Source: Cohnella rhizoplanae (GTDB lineage Bacteria > Bacillota > Bacilli > Paenibacillales > Paenibacillaceae). From it: DNA of 64,000 bases. The stretch is from positions 554,788 to 618,787 of the forward strand of contig NZ_CAOJCN010000002.1 of the NCBI RefSeq assembly GCF_948329515.1. The letters are read 5' to 3'. Made by a program: the position numbers and the translations under genes. The stretch's first letter is position 1; the number at the start of each line of letters is the position of its first letter. The notes beneath the pieces are model-generated. The model did no database searches, had not been told where the DNA came from, and saw only the letters and a list, made by a program, of their open reading frames with translations. This document shows positions 49,390-58,585 of this stretch, one piece after another.

Positions 49390-51141
49390 ATGAATCTCGT
49401 TCATGCGCTCAGGCGAACGTCCATCCTGACCAAGCTCGTGCTGACCTTCCTGCTCACGATGACCCCCCTGTACTTCATCAGCCTCCAGATCAATCAGACC
49501 GGCTCCAGAAACGTTAAGGAAGAGATTATCGGATCGCTCGAATCCAGGCTGCATTATTACCTCAGCGCCTTCGAGGCGGAGATCGGCCGGATCATGCGGC
49601 TGCAGGAGCAGTATGCCGTGGACGAGGACATCGACAAGCTCAGCGCGCTTCCGCCGTCGATGAGCGAGTATGAGGCGATCGAACTGCAGAAGCGGGTGCA
49701 GAACAAACTGCTCGTCCTGAAAAGCTCCAGCCTGTTCGTCGGAGAGGCCTACGCGTATATCGCCTCGTTGAACAGGACGCTGGATTCGGCGACATTCGGC
49801 GGCGGCATGCCGGACGAGCGGATCCGCACGCTGCAGTCGCTCGCCCGTCTCCAACAGTCGCCGCTCGCGTACGCGAACGGCCAGCTTATGATCAATTCCA
49901 TTTTCCCTTCCCCCGTGTATTCCGAAGATCCGCCCGCCTACATTTTGCAAACGGTGCTCTCCCGCAGAGAGATCATGGACTTCCTGCCGCAGGCGACGAA
50001 CCATAAGGACGAGGTGGCGCTCCTGATCAATCTCGGGCAGGACTGGAGCATCCGCGGCGGCGAAGACCGGACGATGGACGGACGCATCGCCGCTTTTCTC
50101 AAGGATCCGGCGCGGATCGGCGCCCCGATCGGGAGGGGCGTCCTCGAGGCCGACGGCCGCTCCTACTGGGTATCGTACGAGCGCTCGGCGCTGCTCGACA
50201 CATACTTCGTCATCTATTTGCCGGAAAAGGAAATCACGGGCCAGCTTCACAAGTACCGGGACTGGATCTGGATCGTATCGTTCGTCTCCTTTTTCGTCAT
50301 TCTCGCGTTCTCCTATTGGATCTACCGGGTCATTCATAGCCCGCTCCGGAATCTCGTCCGGGCGTTCCGCAGAGTGGAGCACGGCGCCATGGACGTTCAT
50401 ATCAGACATCGTAACTATACGGAATTCGACTACCTGTACGGCCAATTCAACTCCATGGTCAGCAAGCTGAACACGCTGATCGAAGAAGTATACGAGTCGC
50501 AGATCCGGTCCCAGCGCTCCGAGCTGAAGCAGCTCCAGTCGCAGATCAATCCGCATTTTTTGTACAACACCTACTTCATGGTGCGGCGGCTGGCCGAGGA
50601 ATACGATTACGACAACGTCGCGCGGCTCGCGCAGCATCTGGGCGATTACTTTCTGTACATCACGCGCAACGCCGACGACCTCGTGCGGCTCGAGACGGAA
50701 TGGGCGCACACGGTCTCGTATATCGAAATCCAGTCCATGCGGTTCGGAGAGCGGATCCGCACGTCGGTCGGCGAACTGCCCGAATCCTGCCGGAGCTTGC
50801 TCGTGCCGAAGCTGTTCCTCCAGCCTCTCGTCGAGAACGCTTACAATCACGGCTTGAAGGACAAGCTCGCGGGCGGGATCGCGGCGCTGTTCGCCCTGGA
50901 GGAGGACGGGCTCGTGCGCATCCGGATCGAGGACAACGGCGACGACTACGACGAGGCTCGCATCGAGCGCGTCCGCAGGCTGCTGGTGTACAGCGACATC
51001 GAGGTCGAACGGACGGGGCTGATCAACGTCCACCGGCGGCTGCAGCTCACGTTCGGCAAGGCGTACGGCATCCGGATCTCGCGCGGCGGGATGGGCGGAC
51101 TGGCCGTGGATATCACGATACCGGGACAGGGAGAGGGATAA
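49390..51141 (+). CDS. YesM-type sensor histidine kinase
   Basis: A 583-residue membrane kinase. Two transmembrane helices (about 15-35 and 290-312) flank a large extracellular Cache-like sensor. A HAMP linker (about 312-365) leads to the PF06580 kinase domain (QSQINPHFLYNTYFMVRRL, His about 395) and an HATPase domain (PLVENAYNHGLKD, DNGDDYDEARIERV and GLINVHRRLQLTFG). It would sense an extracellular sugar-type ligand and phosphorylate the regulator encoded 3 bp downstream. The ATG at 49390 lies 7-8 bp after GGGAG. Together with the following regulator and the ABC importer it forms the standard carbohydrate-sensing cassette of Paenibacillaceae. Confidence 0.93.
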   Translation: MNLVHALRRTSILTKLVLTFLLTMTPLYFISLQINQTGSRNVKEEIIGSLESRLHYYLSAFEAEIGRIMRLQEQYAVDEDIDKLSALPPSMSEYEAIELQKRVQNKLLVLKSSSLFVGEAYAYIASLNRTLDSATFGGGMPDERIRTLQSLARLQQSPLAYANGQLMINSIFPSPVYSEDPPAYILQTVLSRREIMDFLPQATNHKDEVALLINLGQDWSIRGGEDRTMDGRIAAFLKDPARIGAPIGRGVLEADGRSYWVSYERSALLDTYFVIYLPEKEITGQLHKYRDWIWIVSFVSFFVILAFSYWIYRVIHSPLRNLVRAFRRVEHGAMDVHIRHRNYTEFDYLYGQFNSMVSKLNTLIEEVYESQIRSQRSELKQLQSQINPHFLYNTYFMVRRLAEEYDYDNVARLAQHLGDYFLYITRNADDLVRLETEWAHTVSYIEIQSMRFGERIRTSVGELPESCRSLLVPKLFLQPLVENAYNHGLKDKLAGGIAALFALEEDGLVRIRIEDNGDDYDEARIERVRRLLVYSDIEVERTGLINVHRRLQLTFGKAYGIRISRGGMGGLAVDITIPGQGEG

Positions 51142-51144
51142 CGC

Positions 51145-52800
51145 ATGCAACGAATCTTGATCGTCGACGACGAGGAATACATCGTGCAAGGGCTGGTCGG
51201 CCTCATTCAGCGCGCGGAGGATCTGGAGCTTGAAGTGTACAAGGCGACCTCCGCGGAGCAGGCGCTCGACTGGCTCGGGCGGACGAAGATCGATATCGTG
51301 CTCTCGGACATCTCGATGCCCGGGATGGACGGGATCGCGCTGCAGAAGCGGATCATGGCGCTGTGGCCGAACTGCCGGGTGATCTTTCTGACCGGGTTCA
51401 GCGATTTTTCGTACGTCAAGGAAGCGCTGCGCCACCAGGCCGTGGACTACATCCTGAAGGCGGAGGGGGACGAGGTTATCTTGGGGTCCGTCCGCCGGGC
51501 GGCGGATCTGCTGAACCGGGAGTTCGAGCGCGCGGGATTGCTGGAGCGGGCGGAGGAACAGCTGGAAAAAGCCGTGCCGGCGCTGCAAAAGGAGCTGCTG
51601 ACGGAAGTGCTGCTCGGCGAGCTTCGAGAGCCGGACGATCTCAAGGCGCAGTTCGGCGAGCTGCGCATTCCGCTGAGCCCGGAGCAGCCGGTGCTGCTGA
51701 TCGTCGGCAAGGCCGACGAGTGGCCGAGCGGCGGCGTATCGAATCGCGCGCTGCTGCTCCAAGCCGTCCGGCAGATCGCTGCGGAGCTGCTCGGTTCTTC
51801 GGCCCGGCTCGTCTCTTTTCCGTACGAACGGGGTAAGCTGGTCTGGTTCGTCCAGCCGTTGCCCGGCGAAGACGACGGGATCCCGCAGGAGCCGCGGGAG
51901 GAGCAGCGACTGGTCCGGTTCGCCGAGGGGACGCTGGAGTCCGTTCAGGAGAACGTCCGGCAGCATTTCGGCCTGCGCATGTCGTTCGCGCTAGCGAAGC
52001 GGGCGGTGCCCTGGTCCGAGGCGGCGGGGAAATTCGGACGGCTGCAGCAGTTGCTCGGCAGCGGCGCCTACCTGGGACAGGAGGCGCTGCTCACCGAAGA
52101 CGTCTCGCCGCTGGAGCCGGACGCGGACCGTCGCCGCGCGGGCGTCGTCCGCGCCGTCCGCCGCGCGGGCCAGCTCGAGGAGAGTCTTGAGAATGGACAA
52201 AAAGCCGAATTTATCGCCAACCTGGAGGCGCTCGCTTCCGAGGCCGAGGCACAGACGCCTACGACGCGAATGATCGCCTACCATCGGCTGGCCGCGCTGT
52301 TCATGGCCCATATGGCCAAAATCGGCGCTTATCCGGCGATCGAAGCCAAGTTGGACTTGTCGAAGCTGGGCGGCTACGAAACCCATGGATCGTGGGAAGC
52401 CGCGATCGCTTACTTCCGCGAGCTGGCGGAGCTCAACTTCGAATTCGGCCTATCGGATGCCCGGCGGCATCAGCATCGCCTCGTGCAGCGGGTCCATCAA
52501 TTCATCGCGGACAATCTGGCGGGAGACCTGTCGCTCACGCGGATCGGAGAGTGGCTGTCGATGAACCCGTATTACCTGTCGCGCCTGTTCAAGCAGCTGA
52601 CCGGCGATAATCTGACCGACACCATCGTGGCTATTCGGCTGGACCGCGCCAAGCAGCTGCTGCTGGACACCAATCTCAAGGTCATCGAGATCGCGGCCCG
52701 CGTCGGTTTCGAATCCAATGCGTATTTCCACCGTTTCTTCAAAAAATCGACCGGTCTGACCCCCCAGGAATTCCGCGAATCCGCAAAGTCGGATAAATAG
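51145..52800 (+). CDS. YesN-type response regulator with AraC DNA-binding domain
   Basis: A 551-residue transcription factor. The receiver (1-120) has ILIVDDEEYI, phospho-acceptor Asp in VLSDISMPGMDG (about residue 55) and Lys in YILKAEGDE. A long central region (about 130-440) has no recognised fold. The C-terminal AraC domain (about 447-548) carries both helix-turn-helix units: LTRIGEWLSMNPYYLSRLFKQLTG and VIEIAARVGFESNAYFHRFFKKSTGLTPQEFR. It starts 3 bp after the kinase gene, with GGGAGAGG upstream. Its likely target is the promoter at 52826-52854, just beyond its own stop, which drives the importer and catabolic genes. Confidence 0.93.
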   Translation: MQRILIVDDEEYIVQGLVGLIQRAEDLELEVYKATSAEQALDWLGRTKIDIVLSDISMPGMDGIALQKRIMALWPNCRVIFLTGFSDFSYVKEALRHQAVDYILKAEGDEVILGSVRRAADLLNREFERAGLLERAEEQLEKAVPALQKELLTEVLLGELREPDDLKAQFGELRIPLSPEQPVLLIVGKADEWPSGGVSNRALLLQAVRQIAAELLGSSARLVSFPYERGKLVWFVQPLPGEDDGIPQEPREEQRLVRFAEGTLESVQENVRQHFGLRMSFALAKRAVPWSEAAGKFGRLQQLLGSGAYLGQEALLTEDVSPLEPDADRRRAGVVRAVRRAGQLEESLENGQKAEFIANLEALASEAEAQTPTTRMIAYHRLAALFMAHMAKIGAYPAIEAKLDLSKLGGYETHGSWEAAIAYFRELAELNFEFGLSDARRHQHRLVQRVHQFIADNLAGDLSLTRIGEWLSMNPYYLSRLFKQLTGDNLTDTIVAIRLDRAKQLLLDTNLKVIEIAARVGFESNAYFHRFFKKSTGLTPQEFRESAKSDK

Positions 52801-52825
52801 GTCAGTAAAAATACAAATCGTCCAA

Positions 52826-52854
52826 TTGAGCGAAGTTTACGTCCGCATCATACT
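52826..52854 (+). promoter_or_regulatory. Probable promoter of the sugar importer operon
   Basis: TTGAGC at 52826-52831, 17-bp spacer, CATACT at 52849-52854; predicted start about 37 bp before the binding-protein ATG. Both hexamers are imperfect, as expected for a YesN-activated promoter. Confidence 0.45.
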
Positions 52855-52897
52855 TAAAGCGTAGCCCATTAACAAACATGTGCAGGGGGACGGTTGC

Positions 52898-54595
52898 ATG
52901 CAATCGAGGATAACGAAGACGTGGATCGCGGCGTTGACGCTGGCGCTGCTGGCAACGGCTTGCTCGGGAAACGAACAAAAAGACGCGGGCGAATCGTCCG
53001 CCGCGGCATCGCCTTCAGCAACGGCTCCGGCCGCAGGCAGCGCGTCCGCCTCGGCCGAAGAAGCGGTCGACCCGCTCGGCAAGTACGATCCGCCTATCGA
53101 GATGAGCTTCGGCAAGCTGATCGACCAGTCGATGAAGTTCAAGGAAGGCGAGTCGATCGAGAACAACGCCTGGACGAAGCTGTATGAGGAGAAGCTCGGC
53201 ATTAAGGTCAAATTCGACTGGACGGTCGCGGGCACGGAGGATCAATACTTCCAGAAGCTAAACGTCGCGGTCGCTTCGAACAACATCCCGGATTCGTTCA
53301 TGGTCAACGCCCAGACGCTGGCCAAGCTGGCCGAAGCGGGCCAGATCGAGGATCTGACGCCCGTGTTCGATAAATACCTGACGCCCACGACCAAAGAGCT
53401 GTACTACGCGGACGGCGGCAACGCACTCCGGGCGGCGACGTTCGACGGCAAGTTGATGGCGATTCCGAACATATCCTCCGAGATCGACAGCACCTCGATG
53501 CTATGGGTCCGCACGGACTGGCTCGAGAAGCTGAAGCTGCCGGAGCCCAAGACGATGGACGACGTGTACGCGATCTCCGAAGCCTTCGCGAAGCAGGACC
53601 CGGACGGCAACGGCAAGGCGGACACGTACGGACTCGGCGTCGACAAGCTGCTCTGGGACGGCTTCCCCGGGCTGGAAGGCTTCTTTAACGGCTTCCACGC
53701 CTACCCCAACATGTGGGTGCCGGACGCGTCGGGCAAGCTGGTCAGCGGCAACGTCCAACCGCAGATGAAGGCGGCGCTCGCCAAGCTGCAGGAGATGTAC
53801 AAGGCGGGCTTGATCGACAAGGAGTTCGGCATCAAGGATAGCGCCAAGGTCGCAGAATCGCTCATCGCCGGCAAGCTCGGCTTGTATTATGGCCAGCCTT
53901 GGACGCCGCTGTGGCCGATGCAGGACGGCAAGAACCTCGACCCCGGCATGGAGTGGAAGGCGTACCCGCTGCCGAGCGTCGACGCCGAGCCCGCCAAGAC
54001 GCAGTCGCTGTTTCCGATCAAGCAGTACTTCGTCGTGAAAAAGGGGTTCAAGCATCCGGAAGCGCTCGTGAAGCTCGCGAACATCTACAAGAGCGACGAG
54101 GTCGCGAACAATCAGCAGCTCTACTCAAGCAAGGACGGCATCGCTTTCTTCAAGTACGCGGTGACGGCCGGCAGCGATCCGCACCAGAATCTGAACGCCT
54201 ACAAGAAGCTGTCCGCGGCGATCTCGGCTAAGGACCCGAGCGGACTGTCGCCCAGCGATAAGGCCGGCTACGACCATATTCTCAAGTACCTCAACGGCGA
54301 CAACGTATCGTGGGGCAATTATCTGGTCTTCGGACCGGGAAGCTCTTATTCCATCATCGACCAATACCTGACGGACAAACGCATCCAGTACGACGCCTTC
54401 TTCGGAGCGCCTACGCCGGCCATGACCGAGAAGACGGCCGCGCTGAACAAGCTGCAGCTCGAAGCGTTCACGAAGATCATCATGGGCGAAGCGCCGATCG
54501 ACGCCTTCGACAAGTACGTGACCGACTTCAACAAGCTCGGCGGCGAGCAGATGACGCGGGAAGTGAACGAATGGTACGCCAAGCAAGGGAAATAA
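52898..54595 (+). CDS. ABC transporter sugar-binding lipoprotein (LplA/YtcQ type)
   Basis: A 565-residue extracellular lipoprotein. The signal peptide ends at the lipobox LLATACSG (Cys about 21), followed by a Ser/Ala-rich tether (about 22-60) and a large cluster-D-type solute-binding domain (IPDSFMVNAQTLAKLAEAGQIEDLTPVFDKY, DGKLMAIPN, WVRTDWLEKLKLPEPKTMDDVYAISEAFAKQDPDGNGKADTYG). DPDGNGKADTYG is a calcium-loop-like motif common in this family. It delivers an oligosaccharide or sugar derivative to the two permeases downstream. The ATG at 52898 lies 8 bp after AGGGGG. The ATPase is not encoded here; such systems share an MsmX-type ATPase. Confidence 0.93.
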   Translation: MQSRITKTWIAALTLALLATACSGNEQKDAGESSAAASPSATAPAAGSASASAEEAVDPLGKYDPPIEMSFGKLIDQSMKFKEGESIENNAWTKLYEEKLGIKVKFDWTVAGTEDQYFQKLNVAVASNNIPDSFMVNAQTLAKLAEAGQIEDLTPVFDKYLTPTTKELYYADGGNALRAATFDGKLMAIPNISSEIDSTSMLWVRTDWLEKLKLPEPKTMDDVYAISEAFAKQDPDGNGKADTYGLGVDKLLWDGFPGLEGFFNGFHAYPNMWVPDASGKLVSGNVQPQMKAALAKLQEMYKAGLIDKEFGIKDSAKVAESLIAGKLGLYYGQPWTPLWPMQDGKNLDPGMEWKAYPLPSVDAEPAKTQSLFPIKQYFVVKKGFKHPEALVKLANIYKSDEVANNQQLYSSKDGIAFFKYAVTAGSDPHQNLNAYKKLSAAISAKDPSGLSPSDKAGYDHILKYLNGDNVSWGNYLVFGPGSSYSIIDQYLTDKRIQYDAFFGAPTPAMTEKTAALNKLQLEAFTKIIMGEAPIDAFDKYVTDFNKLGGEQMTREVNEWYAKQGK

Positions 54596-54625
54596 GCCGC
54601 GCCGAATTTTCGCACTAAGCATCGG

Positions 54626-54657
54626 GGGAAAGCAATACCACTTGCTTTCCCTTTCTT
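54626..54657 (+). terminator. Intercistronic hairpin after the binding-protein gene
   Basis: GGGAAAGCAA (54626-54635) pairs perfectly with TTGCTTTCCC (54642-54651) around a 6-nt loop, followed by a T-rich stretch. It probably lets only part of transcription reach the permease genes or protects the upstream message. Confidence 0.65.
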
Positions 54658-54692
54658 ATTCTCATTTTACAGGGAGAGGAAGGTAACGGAGG

Positions 54693-55592
54693 ATGGCATT
54701 TCTCAAAACTTGGCGGAATCTCCCCTTGCATATCATGATCTTTCCCGCGCTGGCGCTCGTACTCGTCTACAGTTACGTTCCGATGGCCGGCATCGTTATC
54801 GGTTTTCAGAACTTTCTGCCGGGCAAGGGCCTGTTCGGCTCCGAGTGGATCGGACTCGAGAACTTCCGCTATCTGCTGGACATGCCGGATACGCTCCAAG
54901 TGCTGCGGAACACGCTGCTTATCGCCTCGCTCAAGATCGTCGTCGGCGAGTTTTTCCCCATCTTCGTCGCGCTGCTGCTGAACGAGGTGCGCAAGCTATG
55001 GTTCAAGCGCGGCGTGCAGACGCTGATCTACCTGCCCTATTTCATGTCCTGGGTCATCCTGGGCGGCATCCTGATCGATATCCTGTCTCCGTCCCAAGGC
55101 ATCGTCAATCAAATGCTCGGCTGGATCGGCTTCGAGCCCGTCTACTTCCTCGGCAGCAACGACTGGTTCCCCTATACGATGGTCATGTCCCACGTCTGGA
55201 AGGAATTCGGCTTCAACACGATCGTCTACCTCGCCATCCTGACGAGCATCAGCCCGTCGCTGTACGAAGCGGCGGTCATCGACGGGGCCGGGCGCTGGAA
55301 GCAGACCCTTCACGTCACGCTCCCGGGGATGGTTCCGATTATCCTGCTCATGACGACACTGAGTCTCGGCAACGTGCTCAATGCCGGATTCGATCAAATA
55401 TTTATCCTCTACAGCCCTTCCGTCTACGACAGCGGCGACATTATCGACACGCTCGTCTTCCGGACGGGTCTCCAGAACGCCCAATACGGCGTCGCGACCG
55501 CCGTCGGCCTGTTCAAGTCCGTCGTATCCTTTTTATTAATATCGGTCTCCTATATCGTCTCTTACCGGATGGCCAACTACAGAATCTTCTAG
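54693..55592 (+). CDS. ABC sugar transporter permease, LplB type
   Basis: A 299-residue inner-membrane subunit with six transmembrane helices, beginning IMIFPALALVLVYSYVPMAGIVIGFQNF, the typical LplB opening. The ATPase-coupling EAA loop is present: YEAAVIDGAGRWKQTLHVTLPGM. It pairs with the next gene to form the channel. ATG 54693 is preceded by GGAGAGG and GGAGG. Separated from the binding-protein gene by the 54626-54657 hairpin; the next permease starts 13 bp after its stop. Confidence 0.94.
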   Translation: MAFLKTWRNLPLHIMIFPALALVLVYSYVPMAGIVIGFQNFLPGKGLFGSEWIGLENFRYLLDMPDTLQVLRNTLLIASLKIVVGEFFPIFVALLLNEVRKLWFKRGVQTLIYLPYFMSWVILGGILIDILSPSQGIVNQMLGWIGFEPVYFLGSNDWFPYTMVMSHVWKEFGFNTIVYLAILTSISPSLYEAAVIDGAGRWKQTLHVTLPGMVPIILLMTTLSLGNVLNAGFDQIFILYSPSVYDSGDIIDTLVFRTGLQNAQYGVATAVGLFKSVVSFLLISVSYIVSYRMANYRIF

Positions 55593-55605
55593 TGCGGAGG
55601 AAGGG

Positions 55606-56493
55606 ATGCGAATGCAGCGAATAGCCCCCAGCAGAAAAGCGTTTCTCGTCGCGAACTATGCCTTCTTGTGCCTGCTCGCGGTCAGCTGCGTGCTGCCGCT
55701 CGTATACGTGCTCGCGATGTCGTTCAGCTCGAGCAGCGCGGCGGCCGGAGGACTGGTCACGCTGTGGCCGGTCGGCTTCACGACGAAGTCCTACGAATAC
55801 ATTTTGGAAAAGCCGGCGTTCAGTCAAGCCTTCCTCGTGACGCTGGAGCGGGTCGCCCTGGGAACGGCCGTCAACATGTTCCTGTCGATTCTCACCGCTT
55901 ACCCGCTGTCCAAGGAGTCGACGCAGTTCAAGCCGCGCACCTTCTATGCCTGGGTGTTCGTGTTCACCATCCTGTTCTCGGGCGGCCTCATTCCCTGGTA
56001 TGTCACGATCCAATGGACGGGCATCAACGATACGATCTGGGCGCTGATCCTTCCTGGCGCCGTCCCCGTCTTCAACATCATCTTGCTGCTCAACTTCTTC
56101 CGCAAGCTGCCGAGGGAACTGGAGGAATCGGCTTTTATCGACGGCGCGGGCCATTGGACGACGCTGATCCGCATCTTCGTGCCGCTGTCGATGCCGGCGA
56201 TGGCGACGATCATGCTGCTCACGATCGTGACGCACTGGAATTCCTGGTTCGACGGTCTGATCCTCATGAACAAGCCCGAGCATTATCCGCTCTCGACCTA
56301 TCTGCAGACGATCATGACGCAGATGAATCTGACGACACTGACCGCGGAGCAGATGGAGGATCTGGCGAACGTGTCGGATCGCACCGCGAAGGCCGCCCAG
56401 CTGTTCCTCGGGGCGCTGCCGATCCTGCTCGTGTATCCTTTCCTGCAGCGGTTTTTCGTGACCGGCATCGTGATGGGCAGCGTCAAAGAATAA
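55606..56493 (+). CDS. ABC sugar transporter permease, YtcP/LplC type
   Basis: A 295-residue inner-membrane subunit with six transmembrane helices (AFLVANYAFLCLLAVSCVLPLVYVLAMSFSS at the start), the AYPLSKES block, FVFTILFSGGLIPWYVT and the EAA loop ELEESAFIDGAGHWTTLIRIFVPLSMPAMATI. It ends FFVTGIVMGSVKE, as usual in this family. Start ATG 55606 with GCGGAGGAAGG upstream. The next gene follows after 21 bp. It completes the importer with the preceding permease. Confidence 0.94.
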   Translation: MRMQRIAPSRKAFLVANYAFLCLLAVSCVLPLVYVLAMSFSSSSAAAGGLVTLWPVGFTTKSYEYILEKPAFSQAFLVTLERVALGTAVNMFLSILTAYPLSKESTQFKPRTFYAWVFVFTILFSGGLIPWYVTIQWTGINDTIWALILPGAVPVFNIILLLNFFRKLPRELEESAFIDGAGHWTTLIRIFVPLSMPAMATIMLLTIVTHWNSWFDGLILMNKPEHYPLSTYLQTIMTQMNLTTLTAEQMEDLANVSDRTAKAAQLFLGALPILLVYPFLQRFFVTGIVMGSVKE

Positions 56494-56514
56494 CCAGGGC
56501 GAAGGAGAACCGGC

Positions 56515-58539
56515 ATGCAAACGTCATCTATATACAGTACGCCCGTATCGTACATTCTGAGAGTGGTCGGCTTGTCCGAAGGGGATGAAGCGGAATGGGC
56601 GCGTACGCTCGATTTCGCGGAGGCCGGGGCCTTCGACGCCGTCATGTGCTTCAACGCGACCGGGGAGATGCCGCCGCACCCGCAGCTCGAGACGATCCGG
56701 GAGCGCGTCCCGTTCCTCGCCCGGCGCATGGCGGACATCCGCGCGCGAGGCATGTCGCCGATGCTGAATTATTTTGTGACGCTCGGACACGGCGAAGCGA
56801 AGCCGGCGGCGGGCATGGACCGGTTCCAGCCGATCGTCGACGGTCTGGGGCACGAGCCGATGGGCTGCTATTGCCCGCTGGACGAATCGTTCGCGGCGTA
56901 TCTCGCGGAGGCTTTCCGGCTGCATGCCCTGGCCGGCGCGGACAGTCTGTGGATCGACGACGACTTCCGCCTGTACGGGCGCGACGGCACGGAGACGCTG
57001 CAGTGCTTCTGCCCGCTGCATATCGGCGCATTCGCGGACAGGCACGACGAGGCATGGACCCGCGAGGCGCTTTACGAGCGGCTTCTTCGGACGGACGATC
57101 CCGACCGCGAGCTGCGCGCGCGCTGGTTCATGCTGCAGGGCGATTCGCTCGCGGGACTGGCCGCAAAGCTGCGGGACGCGGTCGCCGCCGCCGACCCGGC
57201 GGCCGGAATGGGACTGATGGTCGTCCCGCCATTCATGAACGGGCTCGGCGGGCGGCGGCTGGACGCGGAGATCGACGCGCTTCGCACGCCGGCGCTGCCG
57301 GACCCGTGGGTGCGGACGGGCGGCGGCTTCTATCACGACGAACGGCCGCTCGACCTGCTCGACAAGATCGTGAACGCGGTCGATCCGCTGCCCGCCATGA
57401 TCGGCGTCCCCGCGAGGCTGTGCGGCGAGATCGAGAACTATCCGTTCCCCGCGGGCTACAAGTCGGCGACCATGCTGCGTATGGAAATGTACCTGAATGC
57501 CATTTCCGCAAGCGGACATCTAACTTTCAGCATCCACGACTTCTATTTGGGCAATCACGATCCGTCAGGCAACGTTCTGCCGATGCTGCGGGAGGCCAAG
57601 CCTTATTTGCGGGCGGTCGCTGCTGCTCTGGCAGGAAAGGTCCGAAGGGGCGCATCCTTCCCGTACCACCTGCACCTAGCGGAGGTGCGGGCGCTCACGC
57701 CGGAGGGTTACGCCTCCCGGTGGAACGTGAATCTGGCGCGCCTCGGCATCCCGCAGTCGCCATCGGACGCTTCGCCGCCGCTGCTGATCGGCACGACGGC
57801 GAACCTGTATTCCGACACGGAAGCCGAAGCGCTGCTGGCGCGGGGAGCGATGCTGGACGCGGAGGCTTACTGGATCTTGCGGGAACGGGGATTGTTGGCG
57901 GAATGTCCCATCGGCGTAGTACGCGGGCCGCAGCTCGGCAAGATCCAGACCGAGCGGGTCGTATGCGAGCGGGCGCCCCACTGGCTGCAAGGCAAGAATC
58001 TCGCGGTGCGCTGGCATGTGTCGTATCTGGACGGCTATTCGCTGGAAGCGGCGGCAGGCGCGGAAGATTGGTCGCTGCTGCTGGATGCCGCAGGCGACCG
58101 CCTATCCGCAGGCGTCGTCGTGACGGATCGGCCGTACCGGCTGGCGGTCATGCTGCACGCGGGCGAGCCGATGCGGGAGCTGGGCCGGCAGTGGCTGATG
58201 CAGGAGGCGCTATGCCACGTCGCGGATAGCAAGCTCCCCCCGATGGTGGAAGGCACGCTCAACCACTATCCGGTCTGGTGGGAGGGGGACGGCGAAGCGG
58301 TGCTGGGCCTGTGCAACTTCGGACTTGAAGCATTTCCGCGCATGATCCTGCGTCTGCCGGAAGGCAGGCGGATCGTGTCGGCGCAGCGCCTCGCGCGGGA
58401 CGGCGAATGGACGGACGCGGCGTATGGCGTGTCGCCCCATGTCTCAGGCTCGGGGCTTAGCTTGGCGATGCGCGGCGACAGCGTCCCGCGGCCGCTGTCG
58501 TTCGAGACGTTCCGGATTCGGTATGCGGCAGATCATTAG
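56515..58539 (+). CDS. Unrecognised 674-residue protein of the sugar operon, possibly a glycosidase
   Basis: Cytoplasmic (no signal peptide). Residues about 1-400 look like a TIM barrel: VMCFNATGEMPPH, the strand-end SLWIDDDFRLYG, a Cys/His cluster CFCPLHIGAF, FMLQGDSLAGLA, PWVRTGGGFYHDE and CGEIENYPFPAGYKSATMLRMEMY. The Asp triplet in SLWIDDDFRL and the Glu in GEIENYP are candidate catalytic residues, as in retaining glycosidases of the GH42/GH-A type. Residues about 400-674 have beta-rich segments (WNVNLARLGIPQ, WHVSYLDGYSLE). I cannot assign a family. It follows the permeases by 21 bp, so it probably processes the imported compound. An ATG at 56515 with GAAGGAGA upstream is the start. Confidence 0.75.
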   Translation: MQTSSIYSTPVSYILRVVGLSEGDEAEWARTLDFAEAGAFDAVMCFNATGEMPPHPQLETIRERVPFLARRMADIRARGMSPMLNYFVTLGHGEAKPAAGMDRFQPIVDGLGHEPMGCYCPLDESFAAYLAEAFRLHALAGADSLWIDDDFRLYGRDGTETLQCFCPLHIGAFADRHDEAWTREALYERLLRTDDPDRELRARWFMLQGDSLAGLAAKLRDAVAAADPAAGMGLMVVPPFMNGLGGRRLDAEIDALRTPALPDPWVRTGGGFYHDERPLDLLDKIVNAVDPLPAMIGVPARLCGEIENYPFPAGYKSATMLRMEMYLNAISASGHLTFSIHDFYLGNHDPSGNVLPMLREAKPYLRAVAAALAGKVRRGASFPYHLHLAEVRALTPEGYASRWNVNLARLGIPQSPSDASPPLLIGTTANLYSDTEAEALLARGAMLDAEAYWILRERGLLAECPIGVVRGPQLGKIQTERVVCERAPHWLQGKNLAVRWHVSYLDGYSLEAAAGAEDWSLLLDAAGDRLSAGVVVTDRPYRLAVMLHAGEPMRELGRQWLMQEALCHVADSKLPPMVEGTLNHYPVWWEGDGEAVLGLCNFGLEAFPRMILRLPEGRRIVSAQRLARDGEWTDAAYGVSPHVSGSGLSLAMRGDSVPRPLSFETFRIRYAADH

Positions 58540-58585
58540 AGCGGTAGAGCGGTAAACAGAAAGGTCGCGGAAGGAGAAGAGCATC

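Noticed and set aside
45465..51966. 545- and 872-codon minus-strand frames opposite gerA/gerC and the YesM/YesN genes
   Set aside because: They span several recognised plus-strand genes and intergenic signals and have no ribosome sites.
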